Positions 8,534-15,464 of a stretch of 64,000 bases of DNA are shown one piece after another. Source of the stretch: Sinomonas terrae (GTDB lineage Bacteria > Actinomycetota > Actinomycetes > Actinomycetales > Micrococcaceae). The first letter of the stretch is position 1. Every line of letters starts with the position of its first letter. Made by a program: the position numbers and the translations under genes. The stretch spans positions 4,216,001 through 4,280,000 of the forward strand of contig NZ_JAKZBV010000001.1 in NCBI RefSeq assembly GCF_022539255.1, written 5' to 3'. The notes beneath the pieces are model-generated. The model saw only the letters and a program-made list of their open reading frames with translations. It did not search any database and was not told where the DNA came from.

Positions 8534-9277
8534 CTAGTCGGTGGAAGGGTTGAAGTCGGAAATGAGCCGCTGGGTGGCGGTGGCCATGTGCTCCTGCATT
8601 ACGCGCCGTGCAGCCTCGGGGTCACGCCCCTTGATCGCTTCGAAGACTGCCGAATGCTCCCTCGCGGCCTGGGCCGCGTGCTCCTCGTCGCGCAGCCCAC
8701 GGTCGACCCAGATGCGAAGGAGCGACCTGATGCTCTGGAGGATGTCCTCGAGCACGCTGTTGCCGGCAGCGAGCGCGATCTCGCGGTGGAAGGCCGCATC
8801 GGCCTCCTTGAAGGTTTCGAAGTCGCGAGTCGAATCGTTCATCGTCTCCACGAAGCTAGCCAGCCGTTGGATCGATTCGTCGGTGATGCGGGCCGCCGCT
8901 TGCTCGGCAGCTTGAGTCTCGAGTCCACCGCGGAGCTCGGCCAGCTCACGGGTGCGCGGCTCGCCCAGCATCAGCCCCCACGAGAGGGTCCTCGGGAGGA
9001 GTTCCGAGGCGCCGCCCCTCAGATACGTTCCTGAGCCGGGCTTCACGATGACGATTCCAAGGATTTCCAGTGCCGCGAGGGCCTCGCGGATCGCCGAGCG
9101 CCCCACGCCCAGGCTCGCCGCGAGGCTCCGTTCCGACGGGAGCCTCGTCCCCGGTGCGATCTGGCCGCTCGTGAATACGCCCATGAGTCTCTCGGCCACC
9201 TCGGCGGCGACCGAGGCGCTGTCCATCGAGCCCAAGGCCTGATTGAGGTCGACGGCGGCACTCACGTTGGTCTCCAT
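8534..9277 (-). CDS. GntR/FadR-subfamily regulator of the apionate locus
   Basis: A 247-residue GntR protein. The N-terminal winged helix reads PGTRLPSERSLAASLGVGRSAIREALAALEILGIV. The C-terminal all-helical FCD domain has the metal/ligand-binding pattern AAFHREIALAAGN and EHSAVFEAI. FadR-type regulators of sugar-acid catabolism usually repress divergent operons until a pathway intermediate binds. ATG 9277 has no Shine-Dalgarno at a useful distance but sits 7 nt after TAACCT, so a leaderless start is likely; GTG 9265 with GGAG upstream is the alternative. A 10-bp palindrome lies in the shared promoter region. Confidence 0.92.
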   Translation of the reverse strand: METNVSAAVDLNQALGSMDSASVAAEVAERLMGVFTSGQIAPGTRLPSERSLAASLGVGRSAIREALAALEILGIVIVKPGSGTYLRGGASELLPRTLSWGLMLGEPRTRELAELRGGLETQAAEQAAARITDESIQRLASFVETMNDSTRDFETFKEADAAFHREIALAAGNSVLEDILQSIRSLLRIWVDRGLRDEEHAAQAAREHSAVFEAIKGRDPEAARRVMQEHMATATQRLISDFNPSTD

Positions 9278-9290
9278 CCTCAAGAGGTTA
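9278..9290 (-). promoter_or_regulatory. Leaderless -10 element for gntR
   Basis: TAACCT (9290-9285) ends 7 nt before ATG 9277; no proper Shine-Dalgarno is present. Confidence 0.5.
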
Positions 9291-9364
9291 GCCAGCTGGC
9301 CAATGCATCCCGCGGGCTTGCGGAAGGTCCTGACGACCGTTCTACGGCTAGAACCTGCTAATTA

Positions 9365-9374
9365 CAACCGGTTG
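9365..9374. promoter_or_regulatory. CAACCGGTTG palindrome, candidate GntR operator
   Basis: A perfect 10-bp palindrome inside the roughly 176-bp divergent region between gntR and the oiaC-like gene. It is flanked by A/T-rich sequence (TAATTA, CCAATTT) that could hold the promoters. Confidence 0.45.
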
Positions 9375-9453
9375 ACCAATTTCCTTCCGAGGGATTACGG
9401 TCGAAACGGTGGGTCCCAGCCCAAGAGAGCCCAGCACAAAGGGAGCCGCAAGG

Positions 9454-10326
9454 ATGAGCAGCGTGACAGGCCCGAGCACGGACAGTCGCTCAAGAATCGG
9501 GCTCAGCACCTACGCCCTCTTCTGGGAGCTCAGCGACCGCGTGCCGGACCCGCTGAGCCTCGCCGACGCCGTCGACCGCACCCGCGAGCTCGGGCTGGGG
9601 CTCCTGCAGATCTGCGACTACGCCCCGCTCGAGACCCTCGACGAGGTCGCGCTCAAGGAACTCCGCGGGCACGCCGACGCCCGGGGAGTCGCCCTCGAGG
9701 TCGGCACGAAGGGAATCCGGCCCGCACGGCTGCGCCGCTTCCTGCACATCGCCCACCTGCTCGGCGCGACCGTGGTGCGCAGCATGCTCAACACCCCGGA
9801 GCCAGACATCTTCGCCGGCACAGGCGGGCCCGGGCACGCGCCCTCGGTGGCCGAGGCCGTGACGATCCTGCGGGAGCTGATCGGCGAGTACGAGGAAGCA
9901 GGCGTGAAGCTGGCCCTCGAGACCTACGAGCAGGTGCCCACCGCCGACCTCCTCGCCGTCGTCCGCGCCGTCGGCAGCCCGAACCTCGGGATCTGCTCGG
10001 ACCCGGCCAACAGCGTCGCCGCGCTCGAGAACCCGCGAGCCGTCGTCGAGTCCGTGGCCCCGCACGTGCTGAACATGCACATCAAGGACTTCGCCTTCGC
10101 CCGCCAGGACGGCTGGGTCGGGTTCGTCTACTCGGGCGCGCCCATGGGCGAGGGCCTCCTCGACTACGACCACCTGGCCGCCGCGATCCGACCGGCCGAG
10201 AACAACATCAACCAGATCATCGAACACTGGCTCCCCTGGCAGGGCACCCCCGAGGAGACCGTGCGCATCGAGCGCCGGTGGACCGACCAAGCCATCGAAT
10301 ATCTGAGGAGCAAGGGAAATGCCTGA
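9454..10326 (+). CDS. oiaC: 3-oxo-isoapionate decarboxylase-like TIM-barrel protein
   Basis: 290 residues from ATG 9454, which has AAAGGGAG 8 nt upstream. The protein belongs to the sugar phosphate isomerase/epimerase (xylose isomerase-like TIM barrel) superfamily. Likely metal ligands are Glu in LALETYEQV, Asp in ICSDPANS, His in VLNMHIKDF and Glu in QIIEHW. OiaC members of this fold decarboxylate 3-oxo-isoapionate, the ApnO product, to L-erythrulose. The assignment depends on context: it overlaps the ApnO-like gene by 8 bp and is divergent from the ApnL-like gene. On sequence alone, hydroxypyruvate isomerase-like proteins would look similar. Genes for L-erythrulose metabolism are not in the window. 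Confidence 0.72.
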   Translation: MSSVTGPSTDSRSRIGLSTYALFWELSDRVPDPLSLADAVDRTRELGLGLLQICDYAPLETLDEVALKELRGHADARGVALEVGTKGIRPARLRRFLHIAHLLGATVVRSMLNTPEPDIFAGTGGPGHAPSVAEAVTILRELIGEYEEAGVKLALETYEQVPTADLLAVVRAVGSPNLGICSDPANSVAALENPRAVVESVAPHVLNMHIKDFAFARQDGWVGFVYSGAPMGEGLLDYDHLAAAIRPAENNINQIIEHWLPWQGTPEETVRIERRWTDQAIEYLRSKGNA

Positions 10327-11212
10327 GGCAGCAAACGGAACGACGATGCACGGAACGACAGGGCAGCTCACGGTAGCCGTCATCGGCGCCGGCGGGAAGA
10401 TGGGCCTGCGGGTCTCGGCCAACCTGCAGAAGTCCGAGCACACGGTCTACTACAGCGAGAACTCCCCCGCCGGGCAGGAGCGCGTACGCGGCTTCGGCCG
10501 CGAGGTCACCCCAACCGAGGAGGCCGTCAAGGACGCCGACGTCGTCATCCTCGCCGTCCCCGACGTCGTCCTGGGCAAGGTCTCCGAGGGCGTCGTGCCG
10601 CAGCTGAAGCCCGGCGCGATCCTGCTGACCCTCGACCCGGCCGCCGCCTACGCCGGCCTCCTCGCCAAGCGCGACGACGTCGTCCAGGCCGTCGCCCACC
10701 CGTGCCACCCCTCGGTGTTCCTCGAGCGCACCACCAAGGAGGAATGGGCCGACACCTTCGGCGGCGCCGGCGCACCCCAGAACGTCGTCGCCGCGATCGA
10801 CGACGACGCCCCCGCCGGAGCGCGCGAGCGCGCCGAGGCTGTCATCCGCACGATGTACGCCCCCGTGATCGACGTCCACTGGGTCACCGTCCACCAGCTC
10901 GCCGTCCTCGAGCCCACCCTCGTCGAGACCGTCGCGTGCATGATCGGCACCCTCCTGAACGAGGCCCTGCACGAGACCGTCCACACCGTCGGCGTCCCGG
11001 AGGAAGCCGCAAAGGCGATCCTGTTCGGCCACGTCCAGATCGCGCTCACGAACGCACTCCGCGGCTCCAACCCGTTCTCCGAGGCCTGCGAGATCGCGAT
11101 CCAGTACGGCAGACGCACCATCATCAAGGACGACTGGAAGAAGATTTTCCAAGACTCCGAGCTCGACTCCGTCATCGCTCAAATGCTCAAGCTCGAAAAG
11201 GTAGAGCACTGA
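10319..11212 (+). CDS. apnO: D-apionate oxidoisomerase-like dehydrogenase (ApnO)
   Basis: A 297-residue NAD(P)-dependent dehydrogenase. The N-terminal Rossmann motif is VAVIGAGGKMGLRV, followed by the ADVVILAVPD strand of beta-hydroxyacid dehydrogenases. The C-terminal half resembles the phosphogluconate dehydrogenase C-terminal family (HPCHPSVF, LVETVACMIGTLLNEALHE). ApnO converts D-apionate to 3-oxo-isoapionate, the substrate of OiaC encoded immediately upstream. ATG 10319 follows GAGGAGCAAGGGAA and overlaps the upstream gene by 8 bp, so translation is coupled. The ApnO name is an inference from domain type plus neighbours. Confidence 0.75.
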   Translation: MPEAANGTTMHGTTGQLTVAVIGAGGKMGLRVSANLQKSEHTVYYSENSPAGQERVRGFGREVTPTEEAVKDADVVILAVPDVVLGKVSEGVVPQLKPGAILLTLDPAAAYAGLLAKRDDVVQAVAHPCHPSVFLERTTKEEWADTFGGAGAPQNVVAAIDDDAPAGARERAEAVIRTMYAPVIDVHWVTVHQLAVLEPTLVETVACMIGTLLNEALHETVHTVGVPEEAAKAILFGHVQIALTNALRGSNPFSEACEIAIQYGRRTIIKDDWKKIFQDSELDSVIAQMLKLEKVEH

Positions 11213-11283
11213 CCGAGGCGGTAGCGCCAATTCGGGGTTCTCAGCTCAGGCCTGATTCCTCAACTCTTGCTCGACTCAGAGAA

Positions 11284-13023
11284 TCAGAATGGTGGGGGAT
11301 CTGGCTTTGGCCGCTCCCCGTCCGCTGGCGCTCCGGCTGGTGCTCCGGCTGACGCTCCGGCTGGCGCTCCGGGTGGCGCTCCGGCTTCTGCCTCCACCGA
11401 CAGGCGGATTTCGTGAATGGCGGGTCCAGCGAGGGCGTGGCCGCCCAAGGGTGAGGTCCAGAGAATGTCCCCGGCAGCGTCGCCGGCAGCGTCGTCCTCG
11501 TTCCCTAATCTGGTGGGGTGCCACAGGCGCAGGCTCTTGAGGGCATGGTGCTTCCGGCACAGGGCCTGCAGGTTCTCCGCGTCCGTGGCCCCGCCGTCCT
11601 GCCACTCGACCATGTGGTCGATCTCGGCGCTTGCCGCTGGAGACGAGCACCCGGGGAACTGGCAGGTCCCATCCCGATAGCGGATGAAGCGTCGTAGCCC
11701 CTTCGGCGGCCGATACGCGGTGCGGCCCAAGGACAGGGGGACTCCGTCCTGAGTCTCCAGCAGCCGCTGCCAAGTCGGAGCCGCAACCGCGAGCGCTCTG
11801 GCAGTCTCCGCATCGATCGGCCCATAGCCCTCAAGCAGCGCTGGATCGCCGGAAGCCCCGAGGAGCGATTCGACCGAGATGTGCACCACGATCTCCGCCG
11901 AGGGCCGGGGCGCCGAATCCTCCAGGCCGACAGTGGAGGCTGAGCCAATAGCCGAGCCAAAAGAGGAATCGTCGCCGACGGAGGAATCGTCGCCGACGGA
12001 GGAAATGTCGCCGACCGAGGAATTGTCGCCAATAGCGGACGCTGAGCCGACAGTGAAGTCGTCGCCAATAGTGGAGTCGTCGGGCACGCCTGTGGAATCG
12101 TCGCCAATAGTGGAATCGTCGGACACGGCTGACTCGAGGGCGGTACGCGCGCGTTCCTGACGGACCGCGGGGTCCGCCAGGACCAGGCCGGCGAGCTCGT
12201 CTGCGCGCAACTGGGGAAGGGTCCGTCCCTCCTCAGGGTCTGCTTCTCGGCGCTCTCTGGCCAGCGCATCGAGGCGGCCGAACGCCGCGAGCCCGACCTC
12301 CGCCGGCAGGAATGCCGCCAGAGTGCACATCCCGTCTGGCTCCGGCCTCACCCACACGGTCCGATCACGTTCGGCGCGCACCTTTCTGGCCCGGACTGAC
12401 TCCGGATGCAGCCGCTCCCGCAGCGAACGCACCACCCTCCGGAACTCCCCGGGAGACCGTCGCCGCCCCGTGCGCGTCTCGAGCCGGGAGAGGCACTCGA
12501 TCCCGAACCGCTCGGCCGCGGCCATTGGCAGGGTCGCCGTTTCGTCCGCAATCACCCTCGCATGTGCCTCGGTCAAGTCTCCGGCCTCCAACCGGTCCAG
12601 CACCGCCAGCTGCGCCCCACAAAGCGCCTCGGCCGCTCCTAGCAGCCGCGCCGCAGCGAACTCGGAGACCTCCCCTGCGACCGCGACTTCCGACACCGCC
12701 AGAGCGCGGCCCACGTCTCCGCCGAACCGCGGCGCCCCCGCCTCGCTCCGAGCAGCGCGCCCTGAATCGGCAGCGTCCTGCGCACGCTGAGCCTCCTCCT
12801 CGCACGCCAAGCGCACCCGCTCTACTGCCAAGGCCTCCAACGCCGCGAAGAACGATCTCGCCCTGCGGATATCTACCAGGATCCGTCTGGCCTGCTCACC
12901 TGACAGCGTCGAGGGGTCCGGGTGCCACAGCGAGCCCTCCAGCAGAGAACCGGGACGCGGCTCAAGCACTACCGCCGTGTCCGGCACAAGCCCCAACGGG
13001 CTTGGAACCTGTCCACCCATCAT
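11284..13023 (-). CDS. DUF222 (13E12-type) HNH endonuclease-like protein
   Basis: 579 residues with the layout of the 13E12/DUF222 family: an alpha-helical DUF222 region (about 20-300) and a C-terminal HNH domain (454-495). The HNH domain shows CQFPGC, the His in AEIDHMVEW, and NLQALCRKHHALK. Between them (about 298-366) lies a low-complexity insert of near-repeats of DDSSVG/DDSTIG encoded by ~18-bp units (about 11925-12130). The C-terminus ends in GAPAG-type repeats. These proteins are multicopy in actinobacteria and of unknown biological role; nuclease activity is expected from the intact HNH motif. GGGGAGC precedes the ATG pair at 13023/13020. A possible LexA box lies 22 bp upstream. Confidence 0.9.
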   Translation of the reverse strand: MMGGQVPSPLGLVPDTAVVLEPRPGSLLEGSLWHPDPSTLSGEQARRILVDIRRARSFFAALEALAVERVRLACEEEAQRAQDAADSGRAARSEAGAPRFGGDVGRALAVSEVAVAGEVSEFAAARLLGAAEALCGAQLAVLDRLEAGDLTEAHARVIADETATLPMAAAERFGIECLSRLETRTGRRRSPGEFRRVVRSLRERLHPESVRARKVRAERDRTVWVRPEPDGMCTLAAFLPAEVGLAAFGRLDALARERREADPEEGRTLPQLRADELAGLVLADPAVRQERARTALESAVSDDSTIGDDSTGVPDDSTIGDDFTVGSASAIGDNSSVGDISSVGDDSSVGDDSSFGSAIGSASTVGLEDSAPRPSAEIVVHISVESLLGASGDPALLEGYGPIDAETARALAVAAPTWQRLLETQDGVPLSLGRTAYRPPKGLRRFIRYRDGTCQFPGCSSPAASAEIDHMVEWQDGGATDAENLQALCRKHHALKSLRLWHPTRLGNEDDAAGDAAGDILWTSPLGGHALAGPAIHEIRLSVEAEAGAPPGAPAGASAGAPAGAPADGERPKPDPPPF

Positions 13024-13044
13024 CGATGCTCCCCAAGCTCGATT

Positions 13045-13060
13045 TCGAAAGTATGTTCAG
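13045..13060 (-). promoter_or_regulatory. Candidate LexA (SOS) box
   Basis: On the coding strand CTGAACATACTTTCGA keeps GAAC-N4-(T)TTCGA, matching 9 of 12 defined bases of the mycobacterial-type consensus TCGAAC-N4-GTTCGA. It sits 22-37 nt upstream of the HNH start. DUF222 genes are known LexA targets in mycobacteria, which supports the reading. Confidence 0.45.
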
Positions 13061-13234
13061 ATACTATCATGAATATAGAACACGTGTTTGCATAAACGAC
13101 GGGCCGCTCAGAACGAAGGGCCGGCCAGAACAACCCGCCCGTTCGAACAACGAGACGCTCAGAGGTCTGGCGCCCCAGACATCTCCTGCTCCGAACACTG
13201 GCGCGTCCCGCGCCCCATACGTTGTGCTGGTGGG

Positions 13235-14233
13235 ATGAATGAAGTTTCCTCCCTCGCGCTGCCCGTCGACATTGAACCCCTGCCGTGGTCAGGGCGGCAC
13301 GACGGCGACGGGCCGGAGCATCGCCGCTGGTGGCAGACGGTTCGGCCATGCGCCACGACCGACCTTGCCGAAGCCGTCGTAGAGGGCGCCGAGAGCGGGC
13401 GGCGACCAGCCGTCCTCCTCGGTTTTCGCTCCGATGAGGGTGTCCGCCGCAACAAGGGGAGGATCGGGGCGTCAGCGGCGCCGACGGCAGTCCGGGCCGC
13501 CCTCGGGCCGCTCGCATTCCACCTTGGGCGGGAGGTGTTCGACGCCGGCGACGTCGTCGTCGAGACGGGGCGTGATGGCGAGTCAGGGGACCTCGAGGGG
13601 GGCCAGGAACGTTGCGGGGAGGTGATCGCCTCCCTCCTCGACGCCGGCGCCCTCACTGTGACCCTCGGCGGCGGCCACGAGACCGCGTTCGCGAGCTACC
13701 TCGGGGTAGCCGACACAGAGCGCACCTCGGGCGTCCGGGTGGGGGTCCTCAATCTCGACGCCCACTTCGACCTGCGCGCCGAGGACAGGGCAAGTTCGGG
13801 CACACCGTTCCTCCAGATGGCCCGCGCCGAAGCCGCCGCGGGGCGCACGCTCGAGTACGCCGTCGTCGGCATCTCCCGGCCCAACAACACGCTCGCTCTG
13901 TTCCGCCGTGCGGACGAGCTCGGCGTGCGTTACCTCCTCGACGAGTACGCGACTCGGGAGACCGCCGAATCCTTCGTCGAGGACTTCCTCGAGGGGCTCG
14001 ACGCCGTCTACCTGACCATCGATCTGGACGTTCTGCCTGCGGATGTCGCCCCGGGAGTTTCCGCACCAGCCGCACTCGGCGTCCCCCTCGAGGTGATTGT
14101 CGCCGTCGTCCGCCGCGTCGTGGCGAGCGGCAAGCTGCTGCACGCGGACATCGCCGAGCTCAACCCAACTTACGATCTCGATTCGCGGACGGCCCGAGTC
14201 GCTGCGCGACTGGTCGACACGATCCTGTCCTGA
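13235..14233 (+). CDS. hutG: Formimidoylglutamase, arginase family
   Basis: 332 residues of the ureohydrolase fold with the manganese-site motifs GGGHE, NLDAHFDLR and IDLDVLPADVAPG. HutG hydrolyses N-formimidoyl-L-glutamate to glutamate and formamide, the last step of the four-step histidine pathway. Agmatinase-type relatives share the motifs, but hutH and hutU nearby support the hut assignment. ATG 13235 begins MNEVSSLALP; the upstream part of the open frame is Arg-rich and unlike the family, so it was excluded. No strong Shine-Dalgarno is present. The imidazolonepropionase gene (hutI) is not in the window. Confidence 0.88.
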   Translation: MNEVSSLALPVDIEPLPWSGRHDGDGPEHRRWWQTVRPCATTDLAEAVVEGAESGRRPAVLLGFRSDEGVRRNKGRIGASAAPTAVRAALGPLAFHLGREVFDAGDVVVETGRDGESGDLEGGQERCGEVIASLLDAGALTVTLGGGHETAFASYLGVADTERTSGVRVGVLNLDAHFDLRAEDRASSGTPFLQMARAEAAAGRTLEYAVVGISRPNNTLALFRRADELGVRYLLDEYATRETAESFVEDFLEGLDAVYLTIDLDVLPADVAPGVSAPAALGVPLEVIVAVVRRVVASGKLLHADIAELNPTYDLDSRTARVAARLVDTILS

Positions 14234-14274
14234 CACAATCCCCGACTCAATACCACGGGCTGCATCAAACGCGC

Positions 14275-14286
14275 TAGCCTGAAGCG
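14275..14286 (+). promoter_or_regulatory. Leaderless -10 element for tetR
   Basis: TAGCCT (14275-14280) ends 6 nt before ATG 14287; no Shine-Dalgarno is visible. Confidence 0.5.
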
Positions 14287-14889
14287 ATGGATTCAAGCAA
14301 CGGATCCGTGCGCAGGAGTGCCCGGGAACGGATCATGGAGGCAGCGCGCGAGCTCTTCGCCGCGCAGGGAATCCGAAGTACCGGGATCGAGGAGCTGATT
14401 TCGAAGGCGAAGGTTGCGAAAGCGACCTTCTACAGTCATTTCCACTCCAAGGACGAACTCGTCCTCGCCTGTCTCGCACGCCTGCACGAGGCGCGCAGCC
14501 ACGCGATCGAGGAGGCCGTCCACCGGCAGAACGGCGACCCGAGAGGCCTCCTCGGCATCTTCGATGCCCTCTTCGACGCCTTCAGGGCGGGCGTGAACGA
14601 CAGCAGCTCGTTCGTCCACGTCCTCATGGAAATGGGCGCCGAACATCCGTTGGGTGCGGCGAGCATCGAGTACATGGCCAAGTCGAAGGCGCAGATCACC
14701 CGGCTAGCGAAGGAAGCAGGGGTCCCGGACGAAGACTTCTTCGCCCAGCAGTGCCTCGTCCTGCTCAAGGGCGCGGTCGTTGCCGCCGCCCAGAGGGACT
14801 GGGACGAGTTCGACCAGGCGCGACAGATGGTCGCGGGCCTCATCGAGAGCCACCTCGGCGTAGAGGAAGACGCGACCGCAAGGCGATAG
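14287..14889 (+). CDS. TetR-family regulator
   Basis: A 200-residue TetR protein. The N-terminal helix-turn-helix domain reads RERIMEAARELFAAQGIRSTGIEELISKAKVAKATFYSHFHSKDEL, and a helical ligand domain follows with VHVLMEMGAEHPLG near the middle. The ligand is unknown. It lies 53 bp after hutG on the same strand but has its own likely leaderless promoter, so control of hut genes is possible but unproven. A 17-bp perfect hairpin follows within 20 bp of the stop. Confidence 0.92.
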   Translation: MDSSNGSVRRSARERIMEAARELFAAQGIRSTGIEELISKAKVAKATFYSHFHSKDELVLACLARLHEARSHAIEEAVHRQNGDPRGLLGIFDALFDAFRAGVNDSSSFVHVLMEMGAEHPLGAASIEYMAKSKAQITRLAKEAGVPDEDFFAQQCLVLLKGAVVAAAQRDWDEFDQARQMVAGLIESHLGVEEDATARR

Positions 14890-14905
14890 GAGACTTGGGG
14901 GAATG

Positions 14906-14943
14906 GCCAAGGGCCCGCACCGTCCTCGGTGCGGGCCCTTGGC
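14906..14943. terminator. 17-bp perfect hairpin terminator
   Basis: GCCAAGGGCCCGCACCG, loop TCCT, then the exact reverse complement. It sits between convergent genes (tetR and the gene at 14990) and could act in both directions. No U-tract follows. Confidence 0.8.
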
Positions 14944-14989
14944 GACATTCACTGGCGATGCCAGCGTTCCCCGTTGCGAGCGAGGGAAC

Positions 14990-15226
14990 CTACGCGCGGC
15001 GTACGAGTACGCCGTCAGACTTGAGGAAGAGGCGCCGCGCCTCAGCGCCCTCGGCCATAAGCCACAGCACGTTGCCGCTCAGCGAGACCTCCTCGACCCG
15101 CCCGGTGGCCACGACCTGCGCATGCTTCACGATCTCGACCGGATCCTCGGCCCGCAGTTCCGCCCAGTCCGTGAGAGGCGCCTGGTGCGCGCTCCGCCTA
15201 GTCAGTACCGCTCCGCGTGCCTTCAT
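14990..15226 (-). CDS. Small conserved-type protein of unknown function
   Basis: 78 residues with a compact beta-strand pattern: PVEIVKHAQVVATGRVEEVSLSGNVLWLMAEG, then RRLFLKSDGVLVRR. There is no signal or membrane segment. AGGGAG lies very close to ATG 15226. The composition is coding-like and the frame fills the space between two terminators. No family is assigned; a small beta-barrel or SH3-like domain is conceivable. Confidence 0.6.
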   Translation of the reverse strand: MKARGAVLTRRSAHQAPLTDWAELRAEDPVEIVKHAQVVATGRVEEVSLSGNVLWLMAEGAEARRLFLKSDGVLVRRA

Positions 15227-15396
15227 TTCTCCCTAAACCCCTTCATGGAATCTGGCCCTCTAAGGGCCCGTTGTGATCCGCGCCATTGCAGACTCTACGT
15301 TTCTATCGGTTCGCGGGACGCCGTGCTATGTGGACCTCGCCCACGATTCGCTATATCTGTTGTGCAGTTCTCCAATGCTATGGTCCGACCACAGCC

Positions 15397-15446
15397 TTTC
15401 CTTGGGGAGACCTCGAAGGCCTCCCCAAGAGGCCTCCCCAAGGAAA
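15397..15446 (-). terminator. Inverted-repeat terminator after hutH
   Basis: TTTCCTTGGGGAG (15397-15409) pairs perfectly with CTCCCCAAGGAAA (15434-15446). The right side also carries a direct repeat of GGCCTCCCCAAG, giving an alternative stem. It lies 19 bp past the hutH stop. The rest of 15227-15464 holds only a 6-bp GGCCCT/AGGGCC hairpin (15254-15268). Confidence 0.65.
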
Positions 15447-15464
15447 TCACCCGGAGAGCCAGCG

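Noticed and set aside
11925..12130. Short repeat array resembling CRISPR
   Set aside because: The 18-bp units are in frame and encode DDSSVG repeats of the HNH protein; no unique spacers and no cas genes.
13079..13088. AACACGTGTT palindrome as the SOS box
   Set aside because: It lacks the TCG/CGA outer bases and is farther from the gene than the better match at 13045-13060; it may still bind another factor.
12312..13238. 308-codon Pro/Ala/Arg-rich plus-strand frame
   Set aside because: Antisense to the DUF222-HNH gene; no initiation signal and low-complexity content.
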